Origin: Paenibacillus sp. PAMC 26794
GTDB lineage: Bacteria; Bacillota; Bacilli; Paenibacillales; Paenibacillaceae
DNA length: 64,000 nt
Assembly (NCBI RefSeq): GCF_000316035.1
Contig: NZ_ANHX01000022.1
Span: 100,685-164,684 of the forward strand
Direction of reading: 5' to 3'
The position numbers and the translations under genes are program-made. This document shows positions 46,594 to 56,873 of this stretch, in pieces. The notes under the pieces were generated by a model. It saw nothing but the letters and a program-made list of their open reading frames with translations. It was not told the DNA's origin and ran no database searches. The first letter of the stretch is position 1. Every line of letters begins with the position of its first letter.

Positions 46594-46905
46594 TTATAAC
46601 TGCGTTCGCATAACTTCCTGGTATGCTTCGACCACTTTGTTTCGGACTTGAGTTGTGAGTTGTAGACTTAACAAGGCCTGTTCTGAAGCAATCATCACTT
46701 GATCCACATTCGCTTTGCCGACCAAAAATTGATTCGACATTTCATGCGATTGAGCCTCCTGTGCTGCGACGGACCCTAATGCATTCTGTAAGTATGTACC
46801 GAAGCTCTGAATGGTTTCGGCTGGTGTAGAAGGCTTACTTTCGGTTGCACTCTTCATCTGTAGCGGTTGTATCCCCTGTGTGCTAAACATGTTGTTCTGA
46901 ATCAT
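46594..46905 (-). CDS. fliE: Flagellar hook-basal body adaptor FliE
   Basis: 103 residues, the normal length. The C-terminal half carries the conserved LVGKANVDQVMIASEQALLS and LQLTTQVRNKVVEAYQEVMR segments. It joins the MS ring to the rod. A 137-base spacer separates it from fliF, the longest gap between genes inside the cluster; nothing clear was found in that spacer. Confidence 0.95.
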   Translation of the reverse strand: MIQNNMFSTQGIQPLQMKSATESKPSTPAETIQSFGTYLQNALGSVAAQEAQSHEMSNQFLVGKANVDQVMIASEQALLSLQLTTQVRNKVVEAYQEVMRTQL

Positions 46906-46963
46906 TAATGTCCCTCCCCTTCATCCCTGGTTTGTATTTTTCTTATTTTCATTTCAAAGCAGA

Positions 46964-47413
46964 TTATCTTCCAATCTCCAAAGCTTTGGAGATCATCGCT
47001 TTGGTTGAATTCAGTGCTGTTACGTTTGCTTCATAGGAACGGGAAGCAGAAATCATGTCGACCATTTCTTTCGCAATATCCACATTAGGCATAAATACAT
47101 ATCCTTCTGCGTTGGCATCCGGATGAGAAGGGTCATACACAGGTTTCAAAGGTGACTGATCCTCGCGAATCTCCGTTACCCTTACCCCATCTCCTGAACC
47201 GCTACCTCTCATCTGATTTTGCAGCATCGTACCAAATGACGTTTTATTCGGCTCAAGCACAACCATTTTACGTTTGTAAGGGACCGCTTCACCATTGGAT
47301 ACGCTCGCGCGCGTCGTCTCTGCGTTGGCAATGTTGGAAGATATAACGTCCATCCGCAACCGTTGGGCTGTCAGAGCTGAGCTACTGATGCTAAAACTAT
47401 TACTAATGTTCAA
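46964..47413 (-). CDS. flgC: Flagellar basal-body rod protein FlgC
   Basis: 149 residues. The N-terminal rod motif ALTAQRLRMDVISSNIANAE is present, as is the C-terminal FMPNVDIAKEMVDMISASRS. It lies between flgB and fliE. Confidence 0.97.
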   Translation of the reverse strand: MNISNSFSISSSALTAQRLRMDVISSNIANAETTRASVSNGEAVPYKRKMVVLEPNKTSFGTMLQNQMRGSGSGDGVRVTEIREDQSPLKPVYDPSHPDANAEGYVFMPNVDIAKEMVDMISASRSYEANVTALNSTKAMISKALEIGR

Positions 47414-47419
47414 TTTAGG

Positions 47420-47827
47420 TTATCTCCCTTCCACGCCAACACGCATGATTTTAATTTGTTCGTTCACTTGCTGAATATAAGCGTTATAACGCAACTGATT
47501 CTCCGCCAGAAGACTCATTTCTCTGTCGATATCGACATTGTTTTCGTTGTTATTCATAGAGGTTGACTGGTCCATATTAACTACTGGCGTTGGTACGGAA
47601 GAGGAAGGACCTATGACAAAATGCCTTGCATCAGTCACTTTACCTTTAAGAACAGGCATATCTCCATTCATTTGCCTTTGCAACATTTCTTCAAAAGAAA
47701 CGTCCGAGCGCTTGAAATACGGGGTATCGGCATTTGCGATGTTGTCAGCAATCGTTCCTTGCCTGATGTTGGACGCATCGAGTGCACCTTGCAATCTTTT
47801 AAAGCTAATATCATTTAAAAGATTCAC
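47420..47827 (-). CDS. flgB: Flagellar basal-body rod protein FlgB
   Basis: 135 residues and the first gene of the fla/che cluster. The start is GTG 47825-47827 with GGAGG six bases upstream. It has the ASNIRQGTIADNIANADTP rod motif and the C-terminal NVDIDREMSLLAENQLRYNA. A 23-bp palindrome lies 29 bases upstream, and a terminator stands about 180 bases upstream (48006-48043), so the cluster promoter should lie in between; no good consensus was found there. Confidence 0.96.
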   Translation of the reverse strand: MNLLNDISFKRLQGALDASNIRQGTIADNIANADTPYFKRSDVSFEEMLQRQMNGDMPVLKGKVTDARHFVIGPSSSVPTPVVNMDQSTSMNNNENNVDIDREMSLLAENQLRYNAYIQQVNEQIKIMRVGVEGR

Positions 47828-47855
47828 AATCCCCCTCCTCTCTTTTAGAAGTTAT

Positions 47856-47878
47856 GGAAAAAGATTGAATCTTTTTCC
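47856..47878. repeat. 23-bp perfect palindrome in the flgB leader
   Basis: GGAAAAAGATT (47856-47866), one central base, then AATCTTTTTCC (47868-47878). The arms match perfectly over 11 bases. The position, 29-51 bases upstream of the flgB start, suits an operator for a dimeric repressor or activator; the one-base centre makes it a poor RNA hairpin. No known operator consensus was recognised. Confidence 0.6.
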
Positions 47879-48005
47879 ATGAAAATTCTTATTGTTTTTC
47901 GACAAAAACATTCGATTTTACACGGTTTTCTAGGACTTAAGTAGAATTAACTCTGATGTTGTCGTATAACATAAGTTTCTTCGAGTTTGGGATATATTAC
48001 AATAA

Positions 48006-48043
48006 GAAAAAAGCCCTATCTTTTCTGAAAGACATGGCTTTTT
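48006..48043 (-). terminator. Terminator separating hslU from the fla/che cluster
   Basis: On the minus strand AAAAAGCC...GGCTTTTTTC forms a stem with an inner TCTTT/AAAGA stem. Six T residues follow, then CTTATT. The mirror arrangement also gives a T-run on the plus strand, so it may be bidirectional. It lies 766 bases beyond the hslU stop. Confidence 0.72.
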
Positions 48044-48625
48044 GTGTATTTTCTGCAAATTATGAATTTTTCCGTAAATGTTCGGGCCCAAAACAAAAGT
48101 ATGTTAATACTCTCCCTTATTGTTCTTAAACATTCTTAAAATTAAAAAAAACTTTCGAGTCTCAACATGAGCGTATAACGCCTGTAATTATGTATATTTT
48201 CGAATATTTAATAGTTGATAATGTTAGAATTTTTTGCCGTTACACTAAGGGTTTATGGACAATTTGATAGGTATACATATAAAGCTGTATCTTAATCAAT
48301 TGACAAGTTATCTTTCAAGAATGAAGAAAATTCCCCTTTCCTACACAACACTTTCTTAACAATTAAGTGGGGTCTATATATTTTAATATCAAGAAAACAA
48401 TTAGTGGCTTCACACTTTTCTATAATTCATCCTTTTGCGCATTTACGCAACATTTACCAATCTATCGACTAAACCGATGACCAGACTTGGAATAAGGAAA
48501 AGTCTTTTATTGGGAATAATTGGATGTGGAAAAGAGGAATAACTACCACTCCGATAGGTTTTAACTTCGATTTCATGCGGCACAAGTCCTAGGTTTTGTC
48601 GATCCGTATAACAACCCCACATCTT

Positions 48626-48653
48626 TTATCGGTTATAACATCGAAATCCTTTA
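48626..48653 (-). promoter_or_regulatory. Candidate SigD-type promoter upstream of the fla/che cluster
   Basis: On the minus strand TAAA (48650-48653), 16 bases, then ACCGATAA (48626-48633). This fits the SigD consensus TAAA-N15-GCCGATAT at all four -35 bases and six of eight -10 bases, with a spacer one base long. It points toward flgB, but a terminator intervenes, so it may instead drive a noncoding transcript of about 600 bases. Confidence 0.3.
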
Positions 48654-48808
48654 GATAGAAACAAAAATAAACGATATGCGTCAAGTAAGAGGACCCTTGT
48701 GATTCGCTAAAGGATTGCTACCCTTTGTCGATCACACAAATGTTCTCTACTCTCGTGCATACCGTTCATTTATAGCATCATTTTAACAACTACATTGCTA
48801 TCCGCATG

Positions 48809-50209
48809 TTACAGGATATACTGACTCAGATCACGATCAAGCGCAATATCATTTAATTTCTCCCGGACATACTCCGGAGTAATCACCATACGTTCCAGTG
48901 TAAGCTCAGGTGCCTCAAAGGATAAATCCTCCAAAAGCTTTTCAAGAATCGTATGCAATCGACGTGCACCTATATTTTCTGTATTTTGATTGACGGATTC
49001 AGCCAATTTGGCAATCTCGCGAATGGCCTCATCCGAGAACTCAATCTCAATATTCTCTGTCCGCAACAGATCAACATACTGCTTGGTCAGTGCATTTTGG
49101 GGTTCAGTCAGAATGGATACAAACTCCTCCAGTGTTAGACTGCTTAGTTCCACACGAATCGGGAAGCGTCCCTGAAGCTCAGGAATCAGATCAGAGGGTT
49201 TGGCGACGTGGAATGCGCCAGCTGCCATAAACAGAATATAATCCGTTTTGACAGGACCATACTTCGTCATTACTGTAGAGCCCTCTACGATAGGCAGAAT
49301 GTCACGTTGCACACCCTCACGGGATACATCGGGTCCACTACCGCGTCCTTGACTGGCAACCTTGTCGATTTCATCTATGAAAATGATACCTGTCTGCTCC
49401 GCCCGGCGAATGGACTCCTGAGTAACATCATCCATGTCGATCAATTTTCCTGCTTCTTCCTGGATCAACACTTTACGCGCTTCTTTGATGACGAGCTTGC
49501 GCTTTTTCGTACGACGAGGTAAGAGGCTACCAAACATCTCCTGCATGTTCATGCCCATCTGATCATTACCTTGTCCAGCAAACATGTCCATCATGTTAGG
49601 CGCAGTGTCCTCCACATCAATTTCAATGATGTCATCCTCCAACTTGCCAGATAACAGATCAAACTTGATCTTACGGCGGCGTTCGGCAACCCCAGTGTCC
49701 GGTTCTGGCTCATCCTGTTCCTGAACGTTGTTGCCATTATTCCCAAAGATCATCTCAAAGGGATTACGCTGACTTTTGGACTTCGACTGTGAAGGAGCCA
49801 AAATATGTACAATTCGCTCATTGGCAGCTTCTTCAGCTTTGTCCTTCACTTTTTCAGTCCGCTCCAGCTTCACCATACGCAGTGATGTCTCAATCAGATC
49901 ACGCACCATCGATTCAACGTCACGGCCAACGTAACCTACTTCGGTGAACTTGGTAGCTTCCACTTTCACAAATGGCGCACCTACCAGTTTAGCAAGGCGA
50001 CGGGCGATTTCCGTTTTACCCACACCGGTAGGTCCAATCATCAAGATATTTTTAGGCACAATGTCGTCCTGAGTGTGCTCAGGCAAAAGGCTACGCCGAT
50101 AACGATTACGAAGGGCTACGGCTACCGATTTTTTAGCTTTCTTTTGACCTACAATATACTTGTCAAGCTCTGCAACAATCTGTCTCGGTGTTAACGCTTG
50201 AGTATTCAT
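48809..50209 (-). CDS. hslU: ATP-dependent protease ATPase subunit HslU (ClpY)
   Basis: Unfoldase ring of the HslUV protease, 466 residues. Walker A is [14 protein letters not shown], an intermediate domain follows (about 105-235, acidic), and Walker B is [10 protein letters not shown]. Pore and sensor regions include [20 protein letters not shown]. The C-terminal LSQYIL tail inserts into HslV. It forms a pair with hslV, 116 bases upstream. Confidence 0.97.
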   Translation of the reverse strand: MNTQALTPRQIVAELDKYIVGQKKAKKSVAVALRNRYRRSLLPEHTQDDIVPKNILMIGPTGVGKTEIARRLAKLVGAPFVKVEATKFTEVGYVGRDVESMVRDLIETSLRMVKLERTEKVKDKAEEAANERIVHILAPSQSKSKSQRNPFEMIFGNNGNNVQEQDEPEPDTGVAERRRKIKFDLLSGKLEDDIIEIDVEDTAPNMMDMFAGQGNDQMGMNMQEMFGSLLPRRTKKRKLVIKEARKVLIQEEAGKLIDMDDVTQESIRRAEQTGIIFIDEIDKVASQGRGSGPDVSREGVQRDILPIVEGSTVMTKYGPVKTDYILFMAAGAFHVAKPSDLIPELQGRFPIRVELSSLTLEEFVSILTEPQNALTKQYVDLLRTENIEIEFSDEAIREIAKLAESVNQNTENIGARRLHTILEKLLEDLSFEAPELTLERMVITPEYVREKLNDIALDRDLSQYIL

Positions 50210-50325
50210 ATTGCTTCCCTCCTACCAGTATGTTGAATTTATTTTTCCTAACAAGGACAAAGAATCCCCTAGACGTCCTGGAGCAGATTACAGAATCATG
50301 CTCCACTACGGGAGATTTCTTTGGC

Positions 50326-50868
50326 TTATAACTCTTCTACAATAATATTATTATTGGTATATACACATAGCTCCGAAGCAATCTGAAGCGATTCACGCGC
50401 AATATCTTTTGCTTCCAGGTTTACTGCATGACGTTTCAACGCACGCGCAGCAGATAAGGCGAAGTTTCCACCTGATCCGATAGCAATAACGTCATCATCC
50501 GGTTCAATAATCTCCCCGCCGCCTGAAATGAGCAGCATACCTGATTTGTCCATTACAATCAAGAGTGCCTCAAGCTTACGCAAGATCCGATCCTGACGCC
50601 AATCCTTGGCAAGCTCTACAGCAGCACGCTGCAAGTTACCATGGTGCTCCTCCAGCTTACCTTCGAATTTTTCAAACAGGGTGATCGCATCCGCCACAGA
50701 ACCAGCAAAGCCAGCAACAACCTGTCCGCGGTACAAACGTCTTACCTTCTTGGCTGTATTCTTCATCACAACACTTTGGCCCATGGTCACTTGACCATCT
50801 CCGGCTATTGCAGCCTTACCATTATGACGAACAGCACAGATCGTTGTAGCATGAAATGACATATCCAT
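50326..50868 (-). CDS. hslV: ATP-dependent protease peptidase subunit HslV (ClpQ)
   Basis: 180-residue proteasome-like peptidase. [22 protein letters not shown] is cut here to [20 protein letters not shown]; the [10 protein letters not shown] and [14 protein letters not shown] motifs are present. As in B. subtilis ClpQ (CodW), the Thr that is N-terminal in E. coli HslV is preceded by extra residues. From the first ATG (50866-50868, GGAGG eleven bases upstream) these are MDMSFHA. An ATG two codons later would leave Ser at the N-terminus after Met removal. Confidence 0.95.
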   Translation of the reverse strand: MDMSFHATTICAVRHNGKAAIAGDGQVTMGQSVVMKNTAKKVRRLYRGQVVAGFAGSVADAITLFEKFEGKLEEHHGNLQRAAVELAKDWRQDRILRKLEALLIVMDKSGMLLISGGGEIIEPDDDVIAIGSGGNFALSAARALKRHAVNLEAKDIARESLQIASELCVYTNNNIIVEEL

Positions 50869-50894
50869 GATATCAGCATCCTCCCACGAATAAT

Positions 50895-52232
50895 TTATAC
50901 GCGTTCCGGAACAGTTAGACCTTCTGCCGCAGCAAAACTAGTAATGCCATCCAGTGCACGCTGTGCAAGAGCTTCATTTTTTTCCTTTTTGTTACGAATC
51001 TTTGTTTCAAGCTTCGGCAACAAACCAAAGTTTGCGTTCATTGGTTGGAAATGCTTGAAGTCAGCAGTTGTAATATACTGAGCCATACTGCCAAGTGTTG
51101 TTTCTACCGGCAATACCACCAGTTCCTGCCCAAGTGCTACTTTGGCTGCGTTCATGCCGGCAATCAGCCCTGATGCAGCAGATTCCACATATCCTTCTAC
51201 ACCCGTCATCTGACCTGCAAAGAACAGGTTTGGACGCTCTTTAAACTGATACGTCGGAAGAAGCAGTTTAGGAGAGTTAATAAATGTATTACGGTGCATT
51301 ACGCCATAACGAACGAACTCTGCATTTTCAAGTCCAGGAATAAGGGAAAAGACACGTTTTTGTTCTCCCCATTTCAGATGCGTCTGGAAGCCCACCAAGT
51401 TATACAAGGTTCCAGCTGCATTGTCCTGTCTAAGTTGAACAACCGCATGTGGCAACTCTCCTGTATGAGGGTTAACCAGACCTACTGGTTTCATGGGACC
51501 AAACAGAGCTGTCTGTTTTCCGCGTTTCATCATCACTTCGATTGGCATACAACCTTCAAAGTAGATTTCTTTCTCAAACTCTTTTAATTGAGCGACTTCA
51601 GCAGTAATGAGAGCTTCATAGAAGACATCAAACTCTTCTTCTGTCATCGGACAGTTCAGATATGCCGCTTCGCCTTTATCATAACGGGAAGCCAGATACA
51701 CCTTATTCATATCAATTGAATCTTTTTCGATGATCGGTGCAGCTGCATCATAGAAGTAGAAATACTCTTCCCCCATAAGTGCCTTGATTTGCTCAGACAA
51801 TGCAGGTGAAGTCAGTGGCCCCGTTGCAACAACAACGATGCCATCTTCCGGCAGAGAAGTTAGTTCCTCATTCACCACTTCGATGAGCGGATGCTGGTGC
51901 AACGTGGATGTAATCTCACCTGAAAATCCATCCCGGTCCACAGCAAGTGCCCCACCTGCGGGAACTGCATGTTTGTCTGCTGCTGACAATACAAGAGAAT
52001 TGAGCATTCTCATTTCTTCTTTTAGCACACCCACTGCATTCGTCAATCCATTCGCACGCAGCGAGTTGCTACATACCAGTTCTGCAAATTTATCCGTATG
52101 ATGAGCTGGCGTTTTCACAACAGGTCTCATCTCGTATAATTTAACGCGTACGCCGCGACTTGCAATCTGCCAGGCCGCTTCTGTTCCTGCCAGCCCGGCA
52201 CCAATAACGGTTACTTGTTGTTCATATGTCAA
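50895..52232 (-). CDS. trmFO: Methylenetetrahydrofolate-tRNA-(uracil-5-)-methyltransferase TrmFO
   Basis: FAD- and folate-dependent enzyme that makes T54 of tRNAs in Gram-positives. The FAD motif [18 protein letters not shown] is at the N-terminus, with [20 protein letters not shown] and the C-terminal [24 protein letters not shown] at 52230-52232 is nine bases after GGGGG, while an ATG two codons earlier is only three bases after it, so the TTG is favoured (445 residues). xerC, normally next, is absent. Confidence 0.95.
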   Translation of the reverse strand: MTYEQQVTVIGAGLAGTEAAWQIASRGVRVKLYEMRPVVKTPAHHTDKFAELVCSNSLRANGLTNAVGVLKEEMRMLNSLVLSAADKHAVPAGGALAVDRDGFSGEITSTLHQHPLIEVVNEELTSLPEDGIVVVATGPLTSPALSEQIKALMGEEYFYFYDAAAPIIEKDSIDMNKVYLASRYDKGEAAYLNCPMTEEEFDVFYEALITAEVAQLKEFEKEIYFEGCMPIEVMMKRGKQTALFGPMKPVGLVNPHTGELPHAVVQLRQDNAAGTLYNLVGFQTHLKWGEQKRVFSLIPGLENAEFVRYGVMHRNTFINSPKLLLPTYQFKERPNLFFAGQMTGVEGYVESAASGLIAGMNAAKVALGQELVVLPVETTLGSMAQYITTADFKHFQPMNANFGLLPKLETKIRNKKEKNEALAQRALDGITSFAAAEGLTVPERV

Positions 52233-52289
52233 AATCATTTACCCCCATAAAACAATTTCAAAATTCACTAAAATTGATTCGCATATATA

Positions 52290-54389
52290 TTAATCCGCTG
52301 ATTCGTCATCCGGTTCATCCACCGGCTCCTGATGATCACATGAAGTACACTGCAATCGTGCTCCCTTTTTGTTCCGCTTTTCAATCATTAGCGATCCGCA
52401 ACTTGGACATGGTTTGGCTGAAGGTCTGTCCCATGAGACAAAATCACATTCAGGATATTTGTCACAACCGTAGAAAATACGTCCTTTTTTGCTACGACGC
52501 TCAACAACATGACCTTCCTTACACTTCGGACAAGTCACGCCGATATCCTTGATAATCGGTTTGGTATTTCGGCAATCAGGGAAGCCAGAGCACGCAAGAA
52601 ACTTGCCAAAACGTCCGAGTTTATAAACTAGCGGTTTGCCGCACTTCTCACAGATCTCATCCGATACTTCGTCTTCAATCTCGATTTCTTTCATTTCTTC
52701 TTCCGCAAACTCAAGGCGTTTCTCAAAAGTTTCATAGAATTCTGCGAGTACTTTGACCCAATCCTCGGAACCTTCCTCCACATGGTCAAGATCACCTTCC
52801 ATGTTTGCGGTAAACTCTACATTCAGAATTTCCGGGAAAAACTCTTCCATCTGTTCGATGACCAGTTCACCAAGCTCCGTTGGCATGAATTTCTTTTCCT
52901 CTATCGCAACATATCCGCGCTTCTGAATGGTCTCCAGTGTTGGCGCATATGTACTCGGACGCCCTATACCCAATTCCTCAAGCGTCTTAACCAACCTTGC
53001 CTCCGTATATCGGGGTGGCGGTTGTGTAAAATGCTGTTTTGGCTCAATCTCCTGCTTCTCAAGCACATCTCCACTTTTCAACGGAGGCAGCAGACGATCT
53101 TCATCGGTTGTACCATCGTCGTTTCCTTCAACATATACCTTCATGAAACCTTGGAACCGCACCTTCGAACCTGCTGCACGGAAAATGGTGTCCCCCGCAG
53201 CAATATCTACAGAGAGTGTATCCAGAATAGCCGAAGACATCTGGCTCGCTACAAAACGTTCCCATACCAGTTTATACAACCGGAATTGATCGCGACTCAT
53301 GAATGACTTGATTGAGTCAGGGTCACGCAGAATTGAAGTTGGACGAATCGCTTCATGCGCATCCTGAGCATTAGCTGCTTTTTTGGAATAGTTTCGTGGA
53401 GTCTCAGGTGCAAATGGCTCACCATACTTACCAACGATATATTCTTTGGCTTCTTCTTGTGCAGATGCCGCAATTCGTGTGGAGTCCGTACGCATATACG
53501 TGATGAGACCTACTGTGCCTTCTTTTCCAAGGTCTACACCTTCATATAGTTGTTGGGCGACCGACATCGTCTTGGAAGCTCTGAAATTCAATTTACGCGC
53601 CGCTTCTTGTTGTAGAGAGCTCGTCGTAAACGGGGCAGAAGGGTTACGGCTCCGTTCTTTCTCTTTAACTTCCTTGATCGTAAAGTCTGCACCTTCGATC
53701 TGTTTCAAGATCGCTTGCACTTCCGCTTCACTGCCCAGCTCTGTTTTGGCCCCGTTCAGTTTATGAAACTTGGCTTCAAACGGATTGCCGTCTGCTGTCA
53801 GTTTGGCGGTAATGCTCCAGTATTCTTCCGGCTCAAAATCATCAATTTCATTTTCGCGATCTAAAATGATTTTAACAGCCACGGACTGAACCCGGCCTGC
53901 AGACAAACCTTTTTTCACTTTCTTCCATAATAACGGACTAATTTTATATCCAACAAGCCGATCCAGAATACGTCTTGCCTGCTGCGCATTAACCAAATCC
54001 ATATTGATTTTCCGCGGCGTTTTGAACGCATCTTTGACCGCCTGTTTAGTAATTTCATTAAATACAACCCGACAATCTGCCGTTTCGTCCAGATCCAGAG
54101 CATGGGCTAAATGCCATGCAATAGCCTCGCCTTCGCGATCCGGGTCAGCTGCGAGATACACTTTTTTCACTTTCTTTCGTGCATCCTTCAGTTCTTTCAA
54201 AATTGAACCTTTGCCGCGAATCGTAATATATTTCGGATTAAAATCATTCTCCACCTCAACGCCGATCTGACTCTTTGGCAAATCGCGAACATGTCCCATC
54301 GAAGCTTTCACGATGAACTTGCTGCCTAAATATTTGCCTATCGTCTTCGCCTTTGAGGGCGACTCCACGATTACGAGTGCATCCGCCAT
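52290..54389 (-). CDS. topA: DNA topoisomerase I
   Basis: Relaxes negative supercoils. It is 699 residues long. The Toprim domain begins [19 protein letters not shown] and holds [13 protein letters not shown]. The active-site Tyr lies in [13 protein letters not shown] (about residue 298). Three C-terminal zinc fingers follow: CEKCGKP...CSGFPDC, CPKCKEG...CDKYPEC and CPSCGS...CTSC. The tail is acidic. It sits between dprA and trmFO as usual. Confidence 0.98.
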   Translation of the reverse strand: MADALVIVESPSKAKTIGKYLGSKFIVKASMGHVRDLPKSQIGVEVENDFNPKYITIRGKGSILKELKDARKKVKKVYLAADPDREGEAIAWHLAHALDLDETADCRVVFNEITKQAVKDAFKTPRKINMDLVNAQQARRILDRLVGYKISPLLWKKVKKGLSAGRVQSVAVKIILDRENEIDDFEPEEYWSITAKLTADGNPFEAKFHKLNGAKTELGSEAEVQAILKQIEGADFTIKEVKEKERSRNPSAPFTTSSLQQEAARKLNFRASKTMSVAQQLYEGVDLGKEGTVGLITYMRTDSTRIAASAQEEAKEYIVGKYGEPFAPETPRNYSKKAANAQDAHEAIRPTSILRDPDSIKSFMSRDQFRLYKLVWERFVASQMSSAILDTLSVDIAAGDTIFRAAGSKVRFQGFMKVYVEGNDDGTTDEDRLLPPLKSGDVLEKQEIEPKQHFTQPPPRYTEARLVKTLEELGIGRPSTYAPTLETIQKRGYVAIEEKKFMPTELGELVIEQMEEFFPEILNVEFTANMEGDLDHVEEGSEDWVKVLAEFYETFEKRLEFAEEEMKEIEIEDEVSDEICEKCGKPLVYKLGRFGKFLACSGFPDCRNTKPIIKDIGVTCPKCKEGHVVERRSKKGRIFYGCDKYPECDFVSWDRPSAKPCPSCGSLMIEKRNKKGARLQCTSCDHQEPVDEPDDESAD

Positions 54390-54407
54390 AGGTTCATCCT
54401 CCTCTCA

Positions 54408-54429
54408 GTCATGAAACTGTCATGAAACT
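54408..54429. repeat. Tandem 11-bp repeat in the dprA-topA spacer
   Basis: Two exact adjacent copies of GTCATGAAACT (54408-54418 and 54419-54429). They lie just upstream of the topA ribosome site on the minus strand. They may be a slippage product or a small protein-binding repeat; no known consensus was recognised. Confidence 0.6.
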
Positions 54430-54505
54430 GTTTCTGTAAGCTTATGCATAGTTAATAACTTCTGCTAATTATATATTTCCACACACTGCGTAGGTTGTAG
54501 CTTCG

Positions 54506-55636
54506 TCATACCCTCGCGTATTTAGTGCCTGGTAATTGGCTAATCTGCTTTTTTATGATTAAAGATAACAGAACTGAATGCAAATGTCCAAAATCCCAAC
54601 CAAGCAGTTCAACCAGTTGATCCAATGATTGTTCTCCCTGTTCCAACAGATAAATCACGCGTTGTTCATCTGGAGAGAGCTTAACCTCAGCGAATATCCC
54701 TCGCCCGGAAGGCTCAGTTGTTTCAGTCGAACGTCCTCTATTGTAAGGAAGTTGTTCTGCATTTGGCAAGCCCAATCGATACTCTTCCAATACATCTGCT
54801 GCACAAGTGACCAATTTGGCCCCTTGACGGATAAGATTGTGTGCCCCCCGACTCTTCGGCGATGTAATAGGTCCAGGGACTGCAAATACATCCCTGCCTG
54901 CTTCAAGCGCAGCATCTGCTGTAATGAGTGAACCACTGCGAATGTCAGCCTCAACAACCAATGTTCCCAGTGTCAGACCGGCAATGATTCGATTCCGTTC
55001 CGGAAATAATCCCTGGCGCGCTCTCGTACCTGGTGGATATTCCGACAAAAGTAGCCCCGTCTCCGCGATTCGCTCAGCGAGACTTGTATTTTCGGGTGGG
55101 TATATATTATCAATCCCTGTTCCGAATACTGCAATCGTCTTTCCTTTAGCACGTAGTACTGCATCATGACACACGCTATCAATACCGCGGGCAAGCCCGC
55201 TTACAATCGTCAGTCCTGCATTGCATAATTGCTCTGCCAGCTTCTCACCGACTTTGCGCCCATAGACGGTTGGCATACGAGTTCCCACCATTGCAATGGA
55301 CGAGTTGTGTAGCAAACTTATATCCCCTCGACCATACATTACCCAGGGAGGCTGAACGGTTTCCTTCATTAATATGGGATAATTCTGATCCAGATAAGTA
55401 ATAACCTCTATCCCCTGATTGTAAACGTGTTCTCTTTGACTCTCAATCCAATCGATAGTAAATTGGCTAGTCAAACGTGCAGCCTGATCTTTGCGCAAGC
55501 CTGCTGCGACCCAGTCGCTTTCCCCATAATTCAATAGTTCCGGTAATTCATGTTGTCCCAGAATCAGTTTCGAGATTGTTTTCTTGCCAATGCCCTCCAT
55601 CTCATGTAACCCAAACAAGATCCATCGTTCTTCCAT
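54506..55636 (-). CDS. dprA: DNA processing protein DprA (Smf)
   Basis: Loads RecA on incoming single-stranded DNA in transformation. It has 376 residues from ATG 55634-55636, eight bases after GGGAGG; 13 codons upstream are open but without a site. An N-terminal helix-hairpin-helix-like part (LHEMEGIGKKTISKL) is followed by the Rossmann core, with MVGTRMPTVYGRKVGE, VSGLARGIDSVCH and GNRIIAGLTLGTLVVEA. A C-terminal winged helix completes it. comM lies nearby, another competence-linked gene. Confidence 0.96.
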   Translation of the reverse strand: MEERWILFGLHEMEGIGKKTISKLILGQHELPELLNYGESDWVAAGLRKDQAARLTSQFTIDWIESQREHVYNQGIEVITYLDQNYPILMKETVQPPWVMYGRGDISLLHNSSIAMVGTRMPTVYGRKVGEKLAEQLCNAGLTIVSGLARGIDSVCHDAVLRAKGKTIAVFGTGIDNIYPPENTSLAERIAETGLLLSEYPPGTRARQGLFPERNRIIAGLTLGTLVVEADIRSGSLITADAALEAGRDVFAVPGPITSPKSRGAHNLIRQGAKLVTCAADVLEEYRLGLPNAEQLPYNRGRSTETTEPSGRGIFAEVKLSPDEQRVIYLLEQGEQSLDQLVELLGWDFGHLHSVLLSLIIKKQISQLPGTKYARV

Positions 55637-55742
55637 ACCATAAACCTCCCAAAGCGGGAAGAGATCTTCCCTCATATTGTGTGTTAAGTGACCACGGAAT
55701 GCAAGCGTTTACGCAGACGAGAGACAATTCCTCCCCCTTTTC

Positions 55743-55800
55743 CCGTAAAAAAAACGCAAAAAAGCAACCCTTCGCCCTGTTCAAGGACAAAAGGTTGCTT
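55743..55800 (-). terminator. Terminator of sucCD
   Basis: On the minus strand AAGCAACC (complement at 55793-55800) pairs with GGTTGCTT (complement at 55762-55769) and runs into TTTTTTGCG and eight further T residues. It lies between the sucD stop and dprA. Confidence 0.85.
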
Positions 55801-55880
55801 ACCTTTTCCGTAACCATAATAGTCGGTCTACCAGAAATAAATCATTTCCGAGCCGTTTCTTCTATTATAACGAAAAAGAA

Positions 55881-56810
55881 TTAATGTGTCGTGCACAAAT
55901 TCAAAATACCGCGTTCCTCAAGTACACTCACCAAAGTCGAACCCATCTCAGCAGGAGTTGGTGCTACTTTGATTCCACATGATTCCAGCTTCGCAATTTT
56001 CTCTTTGGCTGTACCTTTACCGCCAGAGATAATAGCTCCAGCATGGCCCATCCGTTTGCCTGGAGGCGCTGTTACGCCACCGATAAAGCCAACAACCGGT
56101 TTGGTCATGTTTTCACGTACCCAATCTGCAGCATCCTCTTCAGCTGTACCACCAATCTCACCAATCATGATGACCGCATGAGTCTGTGGATCTTCATTGA
56201 ACCGTTTGAGGATATCAATGAACTCGGAGCCTTTTACAGGGTCTCCCCCGATTCCTACAGCAGAAGATTGTCCAATGCCACGTGTCGTCAGTTGATGAAC
56301 GGCTTCATAGGTAAGTGTTCCACTACGGGAAACAACGCCCACGTGCCCTGCCATATGGATATAACCAGGCATGATACCGATTTTACATTCGCCTGGTGTA
56401 ATGACACCTGGACAGTTTGGTCCGATCAGGACAGTATCTTTACCTTCCATGAAGCGGTCAACCTTGATCATGTCAAGAACCGGAATACCTTCTGTAATAC
56501 AGATTACGAGGTCCAGCTCAGCATCAACAGCTTCCATAATGGAATCTGCTGCAAATGCAGGAGGAACGTAAATGACGCTCGCTGTTGCGCCTGTAGCTTC
56601 CTTCGCTTCCTTCACAGTGTTGAACACCGGCAGACTAGCTACTGTACCGTCTTCCAACGTGATATCCACATTAGTTCCGCCTTTACCCGGTGTAACTCCG
56701 CCTACCATCTGGGTTCCGTAGTCCAATGCGCCCTTCGTGTGGAACATTCCCGTTGAACCCGTAATGCCTTGCGTAATGACTTTTGTATTTTTATCGATCA
56801 AAATACTCAC
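55881..56810 (-). CDS. sucD: Succinyl-CoA synthetase alpha subunit
   Basis: TCA-cycle enzyme subunit, 309 residues, starting at GTG 56808-56810 with AAGGA upstream. The CoA-binding Rossmann part has [20 protein letters not shown] and the [20 protein letters not shown] signature. The phosphorylated His lies in [14 protein letters not shown] (about residue 245). The few residues after LNLCTTH end the protein just before the terminator. Confidence 0.97.
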   Translation of the reverse strand: MSILIDKNTKVITQGITGSTGMFHTKGALDYGTQMVGGVTPGKGGTNVDITLEDGTVASLPVFNTVKEAKEATGATASVIYVPPAFAADSIMEAVDAELDLVICITEGIPVLDMIKVDRFMEGKDTVLIGPNCPGVITPGECKIGIMPGYIHMAGHVGVVSRSGTLTYEAVHQLTTRGIGQSSAVGIGGDPVKGSEFIDILKRFNEDPQTHAVIMIGEIGGTAEEDAADWVRENMTKPVVGFIGGVTAPPGKRMGHAGAIISGGKGTAKEKIAKLESCGIKVAPTPAEMGSTLVSVLEERGILNLCTTH

Positions 56811-56873
56811 GTTGCTTCACATCCTTACGGTTATTTTTCAATTCCCGGACAGCTCCGGTACTAAGGAATGAAC

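Larger units (their letters stand above)
47879..48808. other. Long AT-rich region without a recognisable gene between hslU and flgB
   Basis: With the flgB leader this interval is 981 bases. It has stops in all frames, no open frame of 60 codons, and many A/T runs. It contains the terminator at 48006-48043, a SigD-like promoter candidate at 48626-48653, and a short TTGCG/CGCAA hairpin near 48437-48452. B. subtilis has codY here. No CodY-like translation was recognised on the minus strand by eye. Confidence 0.6.

Noticed and set aside
48560..48700. Possible cyclic-di-GMP (GEMM) riboswitch ahead of the flagellar cluster
   Set aside because: A CCTATCGGAGTGG stretch looked suggestive, but the conserved GCACAGGGCAAACC and GACGCAAAGCC blocks are absent.
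48050..48800. codY pseudogene
   Set aside because: No stretch resembling the CodY GAF or helix-turn-helix region could be recognised by eye in the minus-strand frames; a frameshift-tolerant search would be needed, so only the absence is reported.
56043..56756. 237-codon plus-strand frame opposite sucD
   Set aside because: Shadow of a conserved TCA-cycle gene; Cys/His-rich reading typical of an antisense frame.
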